Source: Heligmosomoides polygyrus polygyrus
Taxonomy: Eukaryota > Nematoda > Chromadorea > Rhabditida > Heligmosomidae
DNA: 64,000 bases
Assembly (NCBI GenBank): GCA_947396885.1
Contig: OX377203.1
Location: 6,758,001-6,822,000, forward strand
Direction: 5' to 3'
Made by a program: the position numbers and the translations under genes. Positions 21,201 to 31,819 of this stretch are shown one piece after another (the stretch's first letter is position 1; the number at the start of each line of letters is the position of its first letter). Below the pieces are notes generated by a model that was not told where the DNA came from, made no database searches, and saw only the letters and a program-made list of their open reading frames with translations.

Positions 21201-24200
21201 AGGTCGCATATCATATCCGAATAGGACATCCTTTGTCCGATCCGAAGGGAAATCACTCATCTGAGTCATCCTGACGTCCGCCATGTGAATGATCTATTCA
21301 TAAAGGGTTTGAAATATTGACGGATCCGAACTATCCGAGCCAGTATCAGGTATAGAGTATAATACCCAGTATTATATTATTTTTCTTAACGTCCTACGCT
21401 ATAGGCAAACACTAGGACAATAAACTTTTATTTTTGCCCCTATTTTCCTTTTCCCGGGTTGTTTCTGTTCGGGTTCGAAAGAAATTTTTTTGTCCGAATG
21501 CAAACTCTGTGCACATAAGGTGAGGATGGTTGTTTTCATAGTTTTCGTTCTTTTTGTTATTTTCCCTTTTTTATTCCCATAGATTTTCAGAAAGTTTACC
21601 ACTTTATGGCTCACTCACTGTGGTGTACAAAATAAATGAGTAAATCCTCATCGCGCAGTGACGAAGGTATACCTTTCAGGAAGTCAAAAAGAGAATTTGG
21701 TCACCTGTCTGGCGGATTTATTCCACAACATTGCCACGCAAAAACGTCGCGTTGGTACGATCGCTCCTAAGCGCTTCATAACTAAGTTGAAAAAAGAGAA
21801 TGGTGAGGATTTTTCATGGTCAATCCACTGTTTTAGTCGCTTTTTTAAATGATCTGTTTTCTTAAGAGTTGTTCGATAACTACATGCAGCAAGATGCTCA
21901 CGAGTTCTTGAATTATCTGCTGAACACGGTGTCGGAGACGCTGATCGAAGAGAAGAATGCCGAGCGTGATCGCCTGATGAGGAACGGCACTTTGCGAAAA
22001 GGAACGCTGAGCACGGACAGAGGACGCGATGAAGCTAGCGGGTTCGTTCGAGTTCGCTTCGAGATTCGGCAGCCATTCGGGAAGTGCAGTTCGACGATCA
22101 TCGTGATTTCTTTCAGAACTTCATCAAAGGCGGATACGACCTGGATACACGAGATTTTCCAAGGAACTCTGACCAACGAAACTCGATGCCTCTGCTGCGA
22201 AACGGTTAGTGTGGCGTTTTATAGGTATTTTCGTTGTTTGATTATTAACTGCACGCGTCGATACTGGCGATACGCAGTTTCTCGTACGCATAATTTTGTT
22301 CTACTTTCTGAATCTGCCCAGTTTCCACGTACTTTCGAGATGTAGTCGACGTATCGGGATGTATTTGACCAGGTTTCTTCTATTTCTTCTAGTGAATGCC
22401 ATTTTCACGTCAAATTTGACACCATTCTAAGCAAGGTTGTCACTCTTGAACTCAGCTGTGAAGGATAAAGGATAAAGGACGGCGTTACTCAATCCCTTTT
22501 GGGATGCGCCACGCATTCTACTTCTACGGGATATCGTGGGGCGATTTGAATGCGGATTTGGCCATACAATGACCTGAGGTGGCCAGCCTATGAACAAATC
22601 GGTGCTTTATCCTTCCCAGACAAGTCTGGTACCAATTCACCGACCCCGGAGGGATGGAAAGCTTGGTTAGCCTGGGCGGGAAATCCGAACCGGGAACCTG
22701 GTATCGGGTGCAGGCGACAGTCGGCGCCTCCTCCGACTGCGCTAAACGCGCCCTCAACTCAGCTGTATATCTTCCAAATTAAAACGACTGTCCTTCATAA
22801 TGAACCAGAGAGCCTCGTTGATGTTTAAAGTAATTTTTGTTCGAGTTAAAATTATTACGACTTTCGAAGTTTTAATTCATCTGCCACAATAAGTAAACAC
22901 TTCGAAACCTTTTAAAACTTCTATTTTTAAGGAGGAATGATGGTTTTTTTAAGTCTAGGAAGGAAGCAATTTTCTGTTGTTAAAAAGTAGATTCCGCCAC
23001 GCGCTTACCTTGCCGTCGCTTTTTTATTTGATTGATAGCAGAAACTCTGTTTGCGTGGAGCTTCACACTTGTCAACGGTACAAAAATATTTGTAGAAAGA
23101 TCACGTCTTCACTTTGCTGTTTCAAATAAGCAGTATTTACACAGTCAATCAAATAAAAATCGCGACCAGTTAAACGAGTACATGGCGCGATATCCGCTAA
23201 AAGTTGAAAGACTGCAGCCTTTCTGGACTTTAAAGCAAGCATTAAATCGCAATTTTTCTTGATCAATAGAAATTTAAAAAAATTTTAAACCCTGCGTTCA
23301 CTTATTGGAGCAGGTCAATAAAATAATTTCAAAAAAAGTCGTATTAGACGTACAGTAAACAAAAAATTATGTTGAGCGTCTTGGAGAGCCTCTATTTTGA
23401 TGTCGATGAAGCTCATTCTGATTCTCCAATGTTATGCTTGATTTCAAAAGCATTCAGCTTGCTTGAGAGAGTGTTCAGTTTGACGTGAAAATGGTATATT
23501 TTCACTAAGCGGCTTGGATAGAAAAGGTCTTGTACACACACCTTTTGGGTAATTTTAAGAGTGTATATCATCAGGTAGCACATAAAAGTTGCAATAGCTG
23601 CGAACTATCGCGACTTTCTCGCGATCATAGGACGATTCGTGGGATATTGCAAAAGAATTTGGCTTTGAGCATTGTCAGATTGTCGCGCTATACAAACAAA
23701 AACATTATAAAAGCCAGTCATCTGGAAAATCTTCATTGTGCTAATCTCCTTTTATATTTAACTTCAGTTCTCATGGTAACCTCTCATATGATCTACTTAG
23801 GCTCTCACCATGGGATATATGTGATGTATTTACACCATGGGTTTAATTACCCAAGTTTGAGGTAAAGCGTGAGGTATGACCCGTGTATGTGTTGCGTGTC
23901 AGTGAAACGCGCGTGAACTGAACAACAGCACCAATTAATAATAACGGCGCTCAGTAGCGCAGTGAGAGCAAGCACCGGTTGTAGTGTGAATTGCGTTCTA
24001 AAGTTCTTGACCCGTATCCCGCCCAGGCCAACCAAGCCTTTCATCCTTTCGAAGTCGGTGATATTCGTCTGAACAGCGTAAAACAGTGACTACAACAGAT
24101 GATCAGCGCACACATTATGTTGACCAAATTTGTCAAATTCACGTTGATTGCACCTCACCTAAAAGTGAAATGCGTTGGACATTGAAATAAAAGAGAGGCA

Positions 24201-27200
24201 AGTTTTGGCAGAGGACGTCTGCCAAACCGTTGCGACTCTTTCCCCTTAAATGTTTATTTGCGTAATGAAAAATAATCGACGAGACATTCTTTGCAATATC
24301 TAATGTGATAATATTTCAGGTTTCGAGTAAGGACGAAGATTTTCTCGACTTATCTGTGGATATTGATCAGAATGCTTCTATAACACACTGCCTACGAGTG
24401 TTTAGTGAAACGGAAACATTGTGTGGAGACCAGGTCAGTTGACACGACATCTGTATTTTATTCATTATTTATTATTTAAAGCTAAAGTAAGGTGATTTGA
24501 TAGAGTAGCTGTACAGCGTTGTCAAAGTTCCACTTTCTATGAATATTGGCATGATGACTCAGACAGACGCGACGTCTTCTTCGAGGTGTTGACCGAGATT
24601 GTCACACGGTTTATTTCAGCTTACGTTTCGGCGCCTTCTCCTTTTTTCAGAGCCTGAAAAAGCCGGAAATATTTACAATACCATCCGCTTTTCTCTACAT
24701 TCTCTAGGAATAGTACTCTGCATGATGAAGTGGTGTTTGGGTGGATGGTATTGTAGATATTTCCGACTTTTCCAAGCTCTGAAAAAGGTGAAAGCGCCGA
24801 AACGTGAGCCGAACTAAACTGGTGACTATTTTGGTCAACACTTCGAAGAAGACGTCGTTTTTCCTGTGATGCATGATACCTTAAGCAGGAGTTTACTAGG
24901 GTGGATCTCAGGCGTATGCCTGACGGCCGGAAAACGAAAACCACTCGGAGAATCTCCGACCTTAGAATGATAGAGAAATACGTTGAATTTTTTGCAGTCC
25001 TTGAACCTACCTGGTTGGAGGCCTTGGAAGTTCACTAATCGCACAATCCCACAAGGCAATACCTTCCAAACATCGGTTATGGTGGAAAATGCAAAAATAC
25101 TGCTTCATATGCGAATGGTCAAGTGTTTGATTCCATGCCTTGCAGTGTTTTTGATTGTCTCCTGTGTATTCGATGTTCGGAATGCATTGCATTGTGCAAT
25201 TGTGCGACTGTTACTTAGCTAGTTAGCTTCGAGTATATGCAGAAAATGCAGCATACTATCTGCTACTTGGGGGTATAGATTTTCGTGGTGGTATTTCAGC
25301 CGTTCAGATGTCTTCTTAAGACCTTCCCCTGGTTAGCCTTCTCTACATGGGTGAAATTTGGCTGGTCATTTGATAGAGGACATTGATTTTCTTCGTTTTT
25401 TTACATTTCTGCTTCAACACTCATTTTTTGTATAAGCCGACAGGCGCGTTCGTAGCCCGGGTGCAGCCCGTCCGTGGCTGGTATAGCGGGTGTATTTGAA
25501 AAGGCGTCCATATACTTTTTAATTTTTTTGCCATTTTTTCGGAACAAGTTCTATACAAGATATAAGACTGTTATAATGTGCACTGTTTAGAAATACTTTT
25601 GTGAGACATGTTCGTCGAAGCAAGAAGCGCAAAAACGCATGCGGATAAAAAGGCTTCCTCATATGCTGGCGTTACACTTGAAACGGTTTGCTATCCTACC
25701 TCCCTTCGATGGATTTTTGCTAAATTGTTCTGAAATTTTATTATGTCAAATTTCCAGGTTCAAGTATATGGATCAATTAAGTCGTTATACGAAGCTTTCC
25801 TACCGAGTATTGTTCCCCCTTGAGTTGCGGCTTTTTAATGTGGTACGTTTTCCGTATGAAGATTCCATGGATATTCTTGATGGTTCTAACTCTAAAACGT
25901 CTTTGATTACTTGATTTTTGTCTCCAAATTATTCAAAAGCGTTTATTCTACAGAGCGACGACGCGTCTAATGGTGACCGCTTGTATGATCTTGTTGCCGC
26001 CGTTGTTCATTGCGGTGCAACTCCTAATCGTGGACATTATATCACGATAGTGAAGAGCAACTCGTTTTGGTTGTTGTTCGACGACGATATTGTGGATGTG
26101 AGTGCTTAAAGCATACCTTTTTGCAGCTTCGGGCTACTTACGAAACGTATTCCGAGGGGTTCCAATATATATTTTCAAATCAAAAATGGGATCTATCCTA
26201 GTCCGGGGGGCCACATAGCTAAAAAGTATGTAAAAAAATCGACTTGGGACTTACCGAGCGACTTCTACAGAGCACGATAGAACCTAAAACAAAGAAAAAA
26301 CGAACGGATTAATAAAAAATAAAATCGGCGCGGTTTGACAACCGTATCGGCTGGCAAAGAGTGACGCAACGGAGTCGTGCCGCGTGCTGACCACCGCTTG
26401 ACATGTTAGAACCAGGATATAACATGGTGAGGAGGGCGCATAAAGCTACCTTTCGCGTGCTGACCGCCACCTGACATGTTATAACCAGGATCTAACATGG
26501 TGAGGAGGGCATATAACTTCACCCGCCTACAACCGCGGCGAAAACAAATGTAATTTTTCGTTGTTTTTTTTTTTTTGCTCGTGAATTTTTCTGGTTTAGG
26601 TTCTATCATGCTCTGTAGGCGTCGCTCGGTAAGTCCCAAGTCGATTTTTTACATACGCTTTAGTTATGTGCCCCCCCCCCCCCCGGACTAGGATAGATCC
26701 CGAAAATGTACTGCGAGCTTTTACTAAAATTACGCTAGTGCTGAGACGATTTCTATTTTACTTCAAAGCGGCTCTTTTTGAAGTGGAAAGCGCGCTAATT
26801 TCATGGCTATTTGTTGAGAGATTCCTTATCTTACAAGGAAAGGTTCCGAACTCAAGGCGAGCTTTTGCGATGCTGTTTTGACGGGATGACAGGGCCCTGT
26901 GAGCTGAGTCCAGAACCACAGTTAGTTTTGCTGAACGCTTTTTAAAGACCTGAAAAGCAGGCCTGAAAGCGTGCGCGCAGCTATGATTAACCCCTACGGC
27001 ACTCCACGAGATATGTTTCGGTGGCGCAGTCAGCAGGAGTGCTGCCTCATAGAAGCACACCGACGGGGTTTTGAGTTCGAGTCCGCGTACTGCCAATACT
27101 TTTGCACATATTAGTCTGTTCTTATTAATCTCTTCTCATAATCAAAGGAGTCAAGTTTAGGCCATCATTGCTTAAAACATACCAAGGCTGTCTATGTGTG

Positions 27201-28317
27201 CCTTCATATGCGCTAGTTTTTCAACAATGCTTACCTGCACCACCACCACATCATACCATATCAACAATAATGCAGTAACTGCAGACAAGTACCCGTACCT
27301 TACGGATGAATATTACGAACCTGGGCTATATCGGTGCATAAGTGTACTAAAAGTGTCTTTCTCACCTGAACCTGCTGTCGACCGATTACTCTCCATCTTT
27401 ACACCGGATTTCACTTCTACGAAAAGGAGAGAGATTGCGATTGCGGATACCGTAAAAGGATTCTTCTTGGGGCCGGATACATCAACGACTTACCTAACTT
27501 TAACGGAGAATTGTAAGCGAAAAGCTCAGATAACGCGACTTATCGCTCACCACCATATCGCTTGATAAGCCGCGTTATCTGAGCTTTTTGCTTACAATTC
27601 TCCGTTAAAGTTACGTAAGTCGTTGATGGATCCGGCCCCTGGACGCCATCTGTGGAGATATTGACATTTTTTATTTCCAGAGAAATGATATGGTGCAGAA
27701 AGGCACTGCTGAAAAACTAGCACATATGAAGGCGCAAATAGGCAGCCTTAATTTGTTGTAAGCAGCGATGGTCTAAAATTAACTCCTGTGATCATGAAAG
27801 GGGGTAATAATAACAAACTAATATGTGCAAAAATATTGGCAGCACGCGGACTCGAGCTCAAAACCTCGCCGGTGTGCTTCTATGGGCGACACTCCTACCG
27901 ACTGCGCCGCCGAAGCACATCTGGTGGGGTGTCATAGGGGTTGATGATAGTTGCGCGCACGCTTACAGACCTACTTTTCAGGTCTTTGAAAAAGCGTTCA
28001 GCAAAAACTAACCGTTGTTCTGGACTTAGCTCACAGGACCTACATCCCGTCAAAATAGCATCGCAAAAGCTCACTTTGAGTTAGGAACCTTTCCTTGTTA
28101 TGCCTATACTACCCACAAGTTTCGAGTAAATACATAACCCATACCATTTAATGTTTAGAAAATGGATATTTCTTCAATGGAAGACTTCTTCGGACTGTCG
28201 GACGGTGGCATACAGAAGAACTCCGAGTCGGCCTACATCCTCTTCTACCAAGCTCGAGATTGTCCAGATTTGTTGAAATCGAACGGTTCCGCGTTTTCCA
28301 ATCATGCTTCCATCTAG
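15298..28317 (+). CDS. usp-46: Ubiquitin carboxyl-terminal hydrolase USP46/USP12 homologue, nine exons
   Basis: Exons: 15298-15360, 16710-16812, 21680-21802, 21867-22204, 24320-24433, 25591-25685, 25758-25839, 25954-26097 and 28159-28317 (TAG). Phases agree at every junction, giving about 406 residues plus a missing start. USP46 is a cysteine deubiquitinase activated by WD40 partners; in C. elegans USP-46 acts on glutamate receptor turnover. Catalytic Cys box: [20 protein letters not shown] (exon 2). [12 protein letters not shown] is in exon 4. Zinc-finger cysteines are in TRCLCCET and [14 protein letters not shown]. The catalytic His is in [11 protein letters not shown] (exon 8), with the conserved [11 protein letters not shown]. 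The last exon has the family tail ([13 protein letters not shown]) plus about 20 extra residues. Exon 4 carries an extra loop of roughly 50 residues, between the family's variable loop and [16 protein letters not shown], which human USP46 lacks. The start codon was not found. Introns are packed with MITEs, SINEs and foldbacks. Confidence 0.95.
15452..15870. mobile_element. GGATCTATCC MITE, copy A
   Basis: The ends are GGATCTATCC and GGATAGATCC, with a G-run after the left end and a 14-base C-run before the right. Internal motifs shared with the other copies: ACATAACTAAAAAGT, AGCGGCTCCTA, two ATGTTAGATCC..TAACATGTCA palindromic units and GAGACGGTTGTAAACCGCGGCG. It lies in usp-46 intron 15361-16709. 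Confidence 0.85.
16900..18130. repeat. Pyrimidine-rich dispersed repeat, copy 1 (about 1.2 kb)
   Basis: It starts like 40050-41250: CTTCGCGCGACTTTGCA, CACTGACCTA, AAAATTCGCT..TCTAGGACCTG and TCGGCATCAAGCC occur in the same order in both. The plus strand is very rich in C and T (several runs of 9-10 C), and segments with CTTCTGGATTCAGA recur. The ORFs are low complexity. It lies in usp-46 intron 16813-21679. Confidence 0.6.
18200..19595. repeat. Inverted pair of tRNA-derived SINE family 2 copies
   Basis: The plus-strand copy (about 18260-18540) and minus-strand copy (about 19270-19550) are nearly identical. Each has an A box (TGGCGCGGTGGT) and B box (GGTTCGGATCCC) 40-odd bases apart, and a second tRNA-like start (GTAATGGTTAAGGGTCCGCAG). 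The leading block GGGGATTCTCC, CATGTTCTGTTACTATTTGG is mirrored on both sides. About 730 bp, including the coding fragment 18853-19155, lies between the arms. Confidence 0.75.
18853..19155 (+). pseudogene. Transposon-associated gene fragment (FSGG family), copy 2
   Basis: An open plus-strand frame of 100 codons reads [39 protein letters not shown], an acidic stretch, then [19 protein letters not shown] and a stop. Its closest relative in the window is the minus-strand fragment at 11770-12090; the two agree block by block. It sits between the arms of an inverted SINE pair in a usp-46 intron, on the same strand as the gene. Probably the N-terminal part of a transposon protein; the exact family is uncertain. 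Confidence 0.5.
19659..20708. mobile_element. 1050-bp foldback element with mariner-like ends
   Basis: The termini TTAGGTCGTCCCATTAG and (reverse complement of the right end) TTAGGTTGTCCCATAAA are bounded by TA at 19657-19658 and 20709-20710. The arms (to about 20150 and from about 20220) are reverse complements for nearly 500 bp, including CAACGATTCACTGCAGATTT and AAGAATATGTGTT..AGTGC. The small centre contains GATATTCTGTCGAATATCAA. No transposase. It is wholly within usp-46 intron 16813-21679, so the primary transcript could form a long hairpin. Confidence 0.85.
22399..23494. mobile_element. DNA repeat family R, copy 2, with nested SINE
   Basis: CCATTTTCACGTCAAATTTG at 22399 is mirrored by AGTTTGACGTGAAAATGG ending at 23494. 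A smaller hairpin inside (TTTTTTATTTGATTGATAG..TCAATCAAATAAAAATCGC) is shared with the copy at 3130. A SINE is inserted at 22460-22755. It lies in usp-46 intron 22205-24319. Confidence 0.7.
22460..22755 (-). mobile_element. tRNA-derived SINE family 1, full copy with TSD
   Basis: The tail (GGATAAAGGATAAAGGACGG on plus) is on the left and the tRNA-like head on the right. It is flanked by the 11-bp repeat AACTCAGCTGT at 22449-22459 and 22756-22766. Body and head match 3960-4255, with a small change in the A box region (TTTAGCGCAGTCGG on minus). Confidence 0.87.
23930..24110 (+). repeat. SINE family 1 fragment (head and part of body)
   Basis: CAGTAGCGCAGTGAGAGCAAG resembles the family A box, and CGTATCCCGCCCAGGCCAAC then GAAGTCGGTGATATTCGTCT match the next part of the body. 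The tail half is missing. It lies in usp-46 intron 22205-24319. Confidence 0.5.
24570..24857. repeat. Foldback MITE in usp-46 intron
   Basis: The left arm CGACGTCTTCTTCGAGGTGT..AGCTTACGTTTCGGCGCC mirrors the right arm GGCGCCGAAACGTGAGCC-like sequence ending GAAGAAGACGTCG. The inner parts also pair (GAAATATTTACAATACCATC with GGATGGTATTGTAGATATTT). A relative is at 53833-54222. Confidence 0.7.
26189..26700. mobile_element. GGATCTATCC MITE, copy B
   Basis: The ends are GGATCTATCCTAGTCCGGGG and the mirror CCCCGGACTAGGATAGATCC, with a 16-base C-run. It contains two ACATGTTA..TAACATG palindromic units separated by GGTGAGGAGGGCGCATA, CGGCGCGGTTTGACAACCG, and a right-hand AGCGTCGCTCGGTAAGTCCC. It lies in the last usp-46 intron (26098-28158). 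Confidence 0.88.
26900..28060. repeat. Inverted pair of tRNA-derived SINE family 3 copies
   Basis: The plus copy (about 26900-27110) has an A box (GGTGGCGCAGTCAG) near 27020 and a B box (GAGTTCGAGTCC) near 27083. The minus copy (about 27820-28060) repeats GCGGACTCGAGCTC and CCGACTGCGCCGCC as the complement. Both share AGTTTTTGCTGAACGCTTT on their outer sides. Between them, CATATGCGCTAGTTTTTCA and its mirror TGAAAAACTAGCACATATG extend the inverted repeat, with a hairpin MITE at the centre. All within the last usp-46 intron. Confidence 0.7.
27469..27639. mobile_element. Near-perfect 171-bp hairpin MITE
   Basis: GGGGCCGGATACATCAACGA..GTAAGCGAAAAGCTCAGATA is followed by its mirror after a loop of about ten bases around CACCACCATAT, ending TCGTTGATGGATCCGGCCCC-like at 27639. 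The arms are about 80 bp with a handful of mismatches. Same ends as 13259-13422. It lies in the last usp-46 intron. Confidence 0.82.
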
Positions 28318-29230
28318 TCGAATAATTGCTAGTAGTACGGTGATAGTGTAGACATGTACAGAAGCTTTGGTGCTCATGCATTATATTCTTGGTTAGAAGG
28401 GTGGTAGCACATAGAGTGCTAACCTAGACGTCAACGATTGTTAAAGTTGTTTGCCAATGAAGAGATGTGACTACATATTATAGAGCTTTTCTCCAATATA
28501 TTAGTGTTCTGGTGGTCGTGAGATACCTGTATATCGTTGAAGAGCTGTGCTAAGTTATACTGTGGAGCAAGTTTTGGCCTTTGGCATTATGAAATAGCCA
28601 TTTTGTTCGCTTCCACTGATCCGTTCCTCCATTCTAGTGGTGTTGTGTTCTATTGACAAGCGTTCTGCTTCTAAAGGTATACGTGAGAAGTGCTGAGCTA
28701 TAAGGTTAGGAGTGCATACAAGCCTTTTTCTGGTAATTTTTGAGTTTTGCGAGCAGCATTTCCCACGCATACTTATTAGCGTAGCTTAAACAACCGTCTA
28801 GTAATGTATTAAACTCTCACTATCTTCGGTATTCGTGTGCTTCGCTTGCGTTCTGCTGTGGAGTGGTAGGAAGAGTGGATTCAATTAATAGGAAATGCGA
28901 CTGATCGGGTTAGCGGTAGATGATTTGTGATGTTTGTATGTATTATATATATACTGTTCTGGACAGATAAGCTATCATCAGTACTAATGAAACCATCAAA
29001 CTGAATTTCTGTGTGAACATCGTATCTTCTTGCTATAACTATAATGCTATAGCTTTGGATGTAGACCCGTTCCTTCTCTTAGCCGTAAGGACCTTGTTCA
29101 TAGTCCTGCAGTGGGACGGATTGACCAGGAGACTATTTCAACGGTAGGTCGGAACGGCCCAAGTGTTGTACATCGTGGCCTAAAATATCAAGTGAATAGA
29201 GGGCTTCACGTCTAACTTCAATTTCAATTG
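28318..29230. other. 3' flank of usp-46, no gene recognised
   Basis: Follows the usp-46 stop. It is AT-rich and probably includes the 3' UTR. A fragment matching the end of the foldback at 749-1171 (CAACGGTAGGTCGGAACGGC) sits near 29138. No ORF was convincing. Confidence 0.35.
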
Positions 29231-29390
29231 CATTAGTTTTTGGAAACTGAAACAGACACAAGCAAACAGTTATATTAGTAAAAAGTTTCCGGAAACTGAG
29301 AGAAACACAGGCAAACAGACATATTTTTAGTCAAAAAAGTTGTTAGAAACTGAAACAAACAGAAGCGAATAATCATATTACCTACATCGT
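29230..29390 (+). repeat. Short tandem repeat, unit about 55 bp, three copies
   Basis: The unit contains GGAAACTGAAACAGACACA..GCAAACAGTTATATTAGT, then GGAAACTGAGAGAAACACAG and AGAAACTGAAACAAACAGAA in succession. Units are diverged and non-coding. Confidence 0.55.
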
Positions 29391-29479
29391 CAGTCTGGCA
29401 CTCAAAATAGACATAAAAGCCCTCCTTACCCTTGTGTGAAGAACGTCCGTTTCCTTCCAGCACTAGTGCGCCTTCCAGC

Positions 29480-29695
29480 GCTAGTGCGGTGTAATTACGT
29501 ACTCCACACTCCGTTCGTCGCCCCAGTCGCTCCCGGCACCGGCGCGAAGTATGAACAGGCGACAAGAGCGACAAGAGCGATGGCGCCGGCGCTCGAGTAT
29601 GTACACTTTTCGGTGGCGCGCGCTTGGTTTTAATCGATGTGACTGTTTTGCACGGGCGACGAGTCGCTGTTGTCGCGAAGTATGAATAGGCCCTA
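29480..29695. repeat. Tourist-like palindromic MITE, diverged
   Basis: The right end reads CGCGAAGTATGAATAGGCCC followed by TAA. Internal units of GCGACAAGAGCGA and the mirror CGTCGCCCCAGTCGCTC match 31820-31994, including the TAATTACGTACTCCACACT centre. The left arm is rearranged, with a second GCGCGAAGTATGAACAGGC inside. Confidence 0.55.
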
Positions 29696-30371
29696 ATGTG
29701 CGGTCGGCCGTGTGTTTACACCGTTACACCGCACACACTTAATCCGACGCCCAGTCTTACTGTAACATTGCGGCGGGATAGAGCGCTAAACATTTCTGTG
29801 CTCCCGCATGACTTTCTTCTTGCACTATTTCAGTTTCTCGAATATTTTCTTCGGATTTTTGGCTGGTGATTCTTCAGTTGTCCTCACAGAAACACCTTCT
29901 TCTTGGTACCTGATCAACTTCAGATCAGTGGACTCAATGAGGTGACTAGAACGGGAAAGTATGGGAAGGGTTGCGACCTAAATAAGCTACTGAATAAGGA
30001 AGCTAAAATATGAAGAAAAGCGAAATAAGCTCGGTGACCCCACCAAGGTTTCCTGAAGCCATACGGAAATATCGTCCACTTTTGTGGACAGCTCGTCGCT
30101 AACACTGTGTGTTTAGTCGTGAGTTCGAATTCCTCAACTTCCTCCATATTTGCTTGTTTTTATGCAACAGAAGGACTGGATTCATCAGCAAATGAAGCGC
30201 AGGGCGGCTCGGTGTGAAGGGGGGGGGGGGCTCGCCATGTAAGGCAGACTTACACGTCGCTTTGTGTTGCACAAAAAAAAAAGAAAAAATTTACACCTCA
30301 CCGGTGTCTTCTACTCCAACAGTGAAGTGATTTAGGCCATATCTGGCCTAATTATACCCGCGGATATTGAG

Positions 30372-31143
30372 GTATGGGCCTGTTCATACTCCGCGACGGA
30401 AGCGACAGCAGCGACGAGAGCGACAAAGCAAAGCATAGTAATTTGGCTGCTGGGTGACAAAAGACGGTTGGTGAGATGATTTATTACAGAAGAAAGGAAC
30501 AAAAATTGGCTGGAAGACACTGTAGAGAAGATTAGGAATGAGAAATTCCGAGTTGGGTTGACGAGCTTACTAGGTTGTTGACGCCGAGTCGTTGAGCTGT
30601 CGCGGGACCGTGAAGAGTGGATCGTTCCTGAACTAGAGTCGGAAACTTCCCCCAATCCTACCTCAAGGACCAAGACGAGTTAGTGGCCACAGAGGCCTCA
30701 TATCCTCCAGAGAAGAAAAGTATAAACCCCAGCCACACAGGCGATATAGGGTAACAGGGGACTAAACCGAGCAAACCGCAGCCACACAGGCTGCCCGATG
30801 GAAACGCTTGCAGAGGCACAGCCACACAGACAGGACGCAACGGGCTGCAAGGGCTCCTTCGAGACGAATACGCAGCCACACAGGCTGCAAGGGCTCCTTC
30901 GTGACGAATGCTAGGCCTCGAGGCGGACTCCCCTCGACAGTTGGATTCGCGCCCTTCCTGGCAGACGGGCGGTACCAATAATCGATTATCTCCTCGGTGA
31001 CCGTGATGATAACTCCGTTGGTCTGGTATTTCCTCCATTTGTTATCGAGTTCTCATATTGCATCCCCATCGATTCTCCCCAGGCAATGGCTTGGCATAAA
31101 TATCCTCCGCTGTCGCTCCCGTCGCGAAGTATAAACAGGCTCT
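30372..31143. mobile_element. Large Tourist-like element carrying a minisatellite
   Basis: The left end GGCCTGTTCATACTCCGCGA is mirrored on the right by CGCGAAGTATAAACAGGC at 31143. Between them are about 770 bp, including repeated CAGCCACACAGGCTG units (about five, 30730-30905), and two minus-strand ORFs (30673-30332 and 31038-30658) with no recognisable domain. It could be a non-autonomous relative of a larger transposon. Confidence 0.45.
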
Positions 31144-31216
31144 ATAGGGGGTAGAGGTCGGGGGCAGACATAACTCCAACGCCGCGCGAACCCTTCTGGC
31201 GTCGCGTACGGTGTGC

Positions 31217-31690
31217 GACGAAATTGGACGAGTTGTCGCGGTCCGATGCTCCAGACGGCTAGATACGCTTCCTTCAGGGACATGCGGCACGCCTTTGCCT
31301 TATTTCAACGTTTCTTTGAGATGGTATGTGAATGTGGTTCCAATAGGACGATCAGCGACAGTTGCAGGAATCCTGGTCATGTGAATGGCTTCTAGCGTCA
31401 GTATTTGCTGTCTACAACTTCTCTGGTCAATTTTTAGCCGTGATTATGGTTATACTACGGACAAAGGTCACTATTACCCATTCTCTGTCTTACTGCAGAC
31501 TGTTGCCTACCACATTCTGTGGGATCTTAAGTTCCTTGCTAGAAATATGGTCTGGAGCTTAAACACTGAGAACATTTCGTGCTCCGCGGCTAACCATGCG
31601 TCACCGAGCGCACGCCCGCGTTTTAGCGCCGCGACGTTGCACGCGGCTGGCGCGCGACGTCGCGTTGGAGTTAGGTCCTGGAGCCGGGTA
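31217..31690 (+). repeat. Dispersed repeat, copy 1 of an inverted distant pair
   Basis: The block from GTCGTGCGACGAAATTGGAC-like sequence through AGTATTTGCTGTCTACAACT, AACACTGAGAACATTTCGTG and CATGCGTCACCGAGCGCACG to GTTGGAGTTAGGTCCTGGAG is repeated in reverse orientation at about 41600-42110. The frame 31385-31690 (ENISCSAANHASPSARPRFS) is conserved in both copies, which may be chance because the DNA itself is similar. The family is unknown. Confidence 0.55.
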
Positions 31691-31819
31691 GAGGTACCCG
31701 CGATAAAGCATTCATCTGTGCCCCTTATACCCAGCATATTCACTAGTTGTTGAATAGTCTTGCCTTTGAGGTAGTTGGACATTCATGTGCCTTTTTATCA
31801 ACTGCGAATAACCACTTAA

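Noticed and set aside
21913..22176. 87-codon minus-strand ORF
   Set aside because: Antisense shadow of usp-46 exon 4.
27020..27095. Possible tRNA gene (GGTGGCGCAGTCAG..GAGTTCGAGTCC)
   Set aside because: No cloverleaf acceptor pairing, and the sequence recurs inverted at 27830 with the same flanks, so it is SINE family 3.
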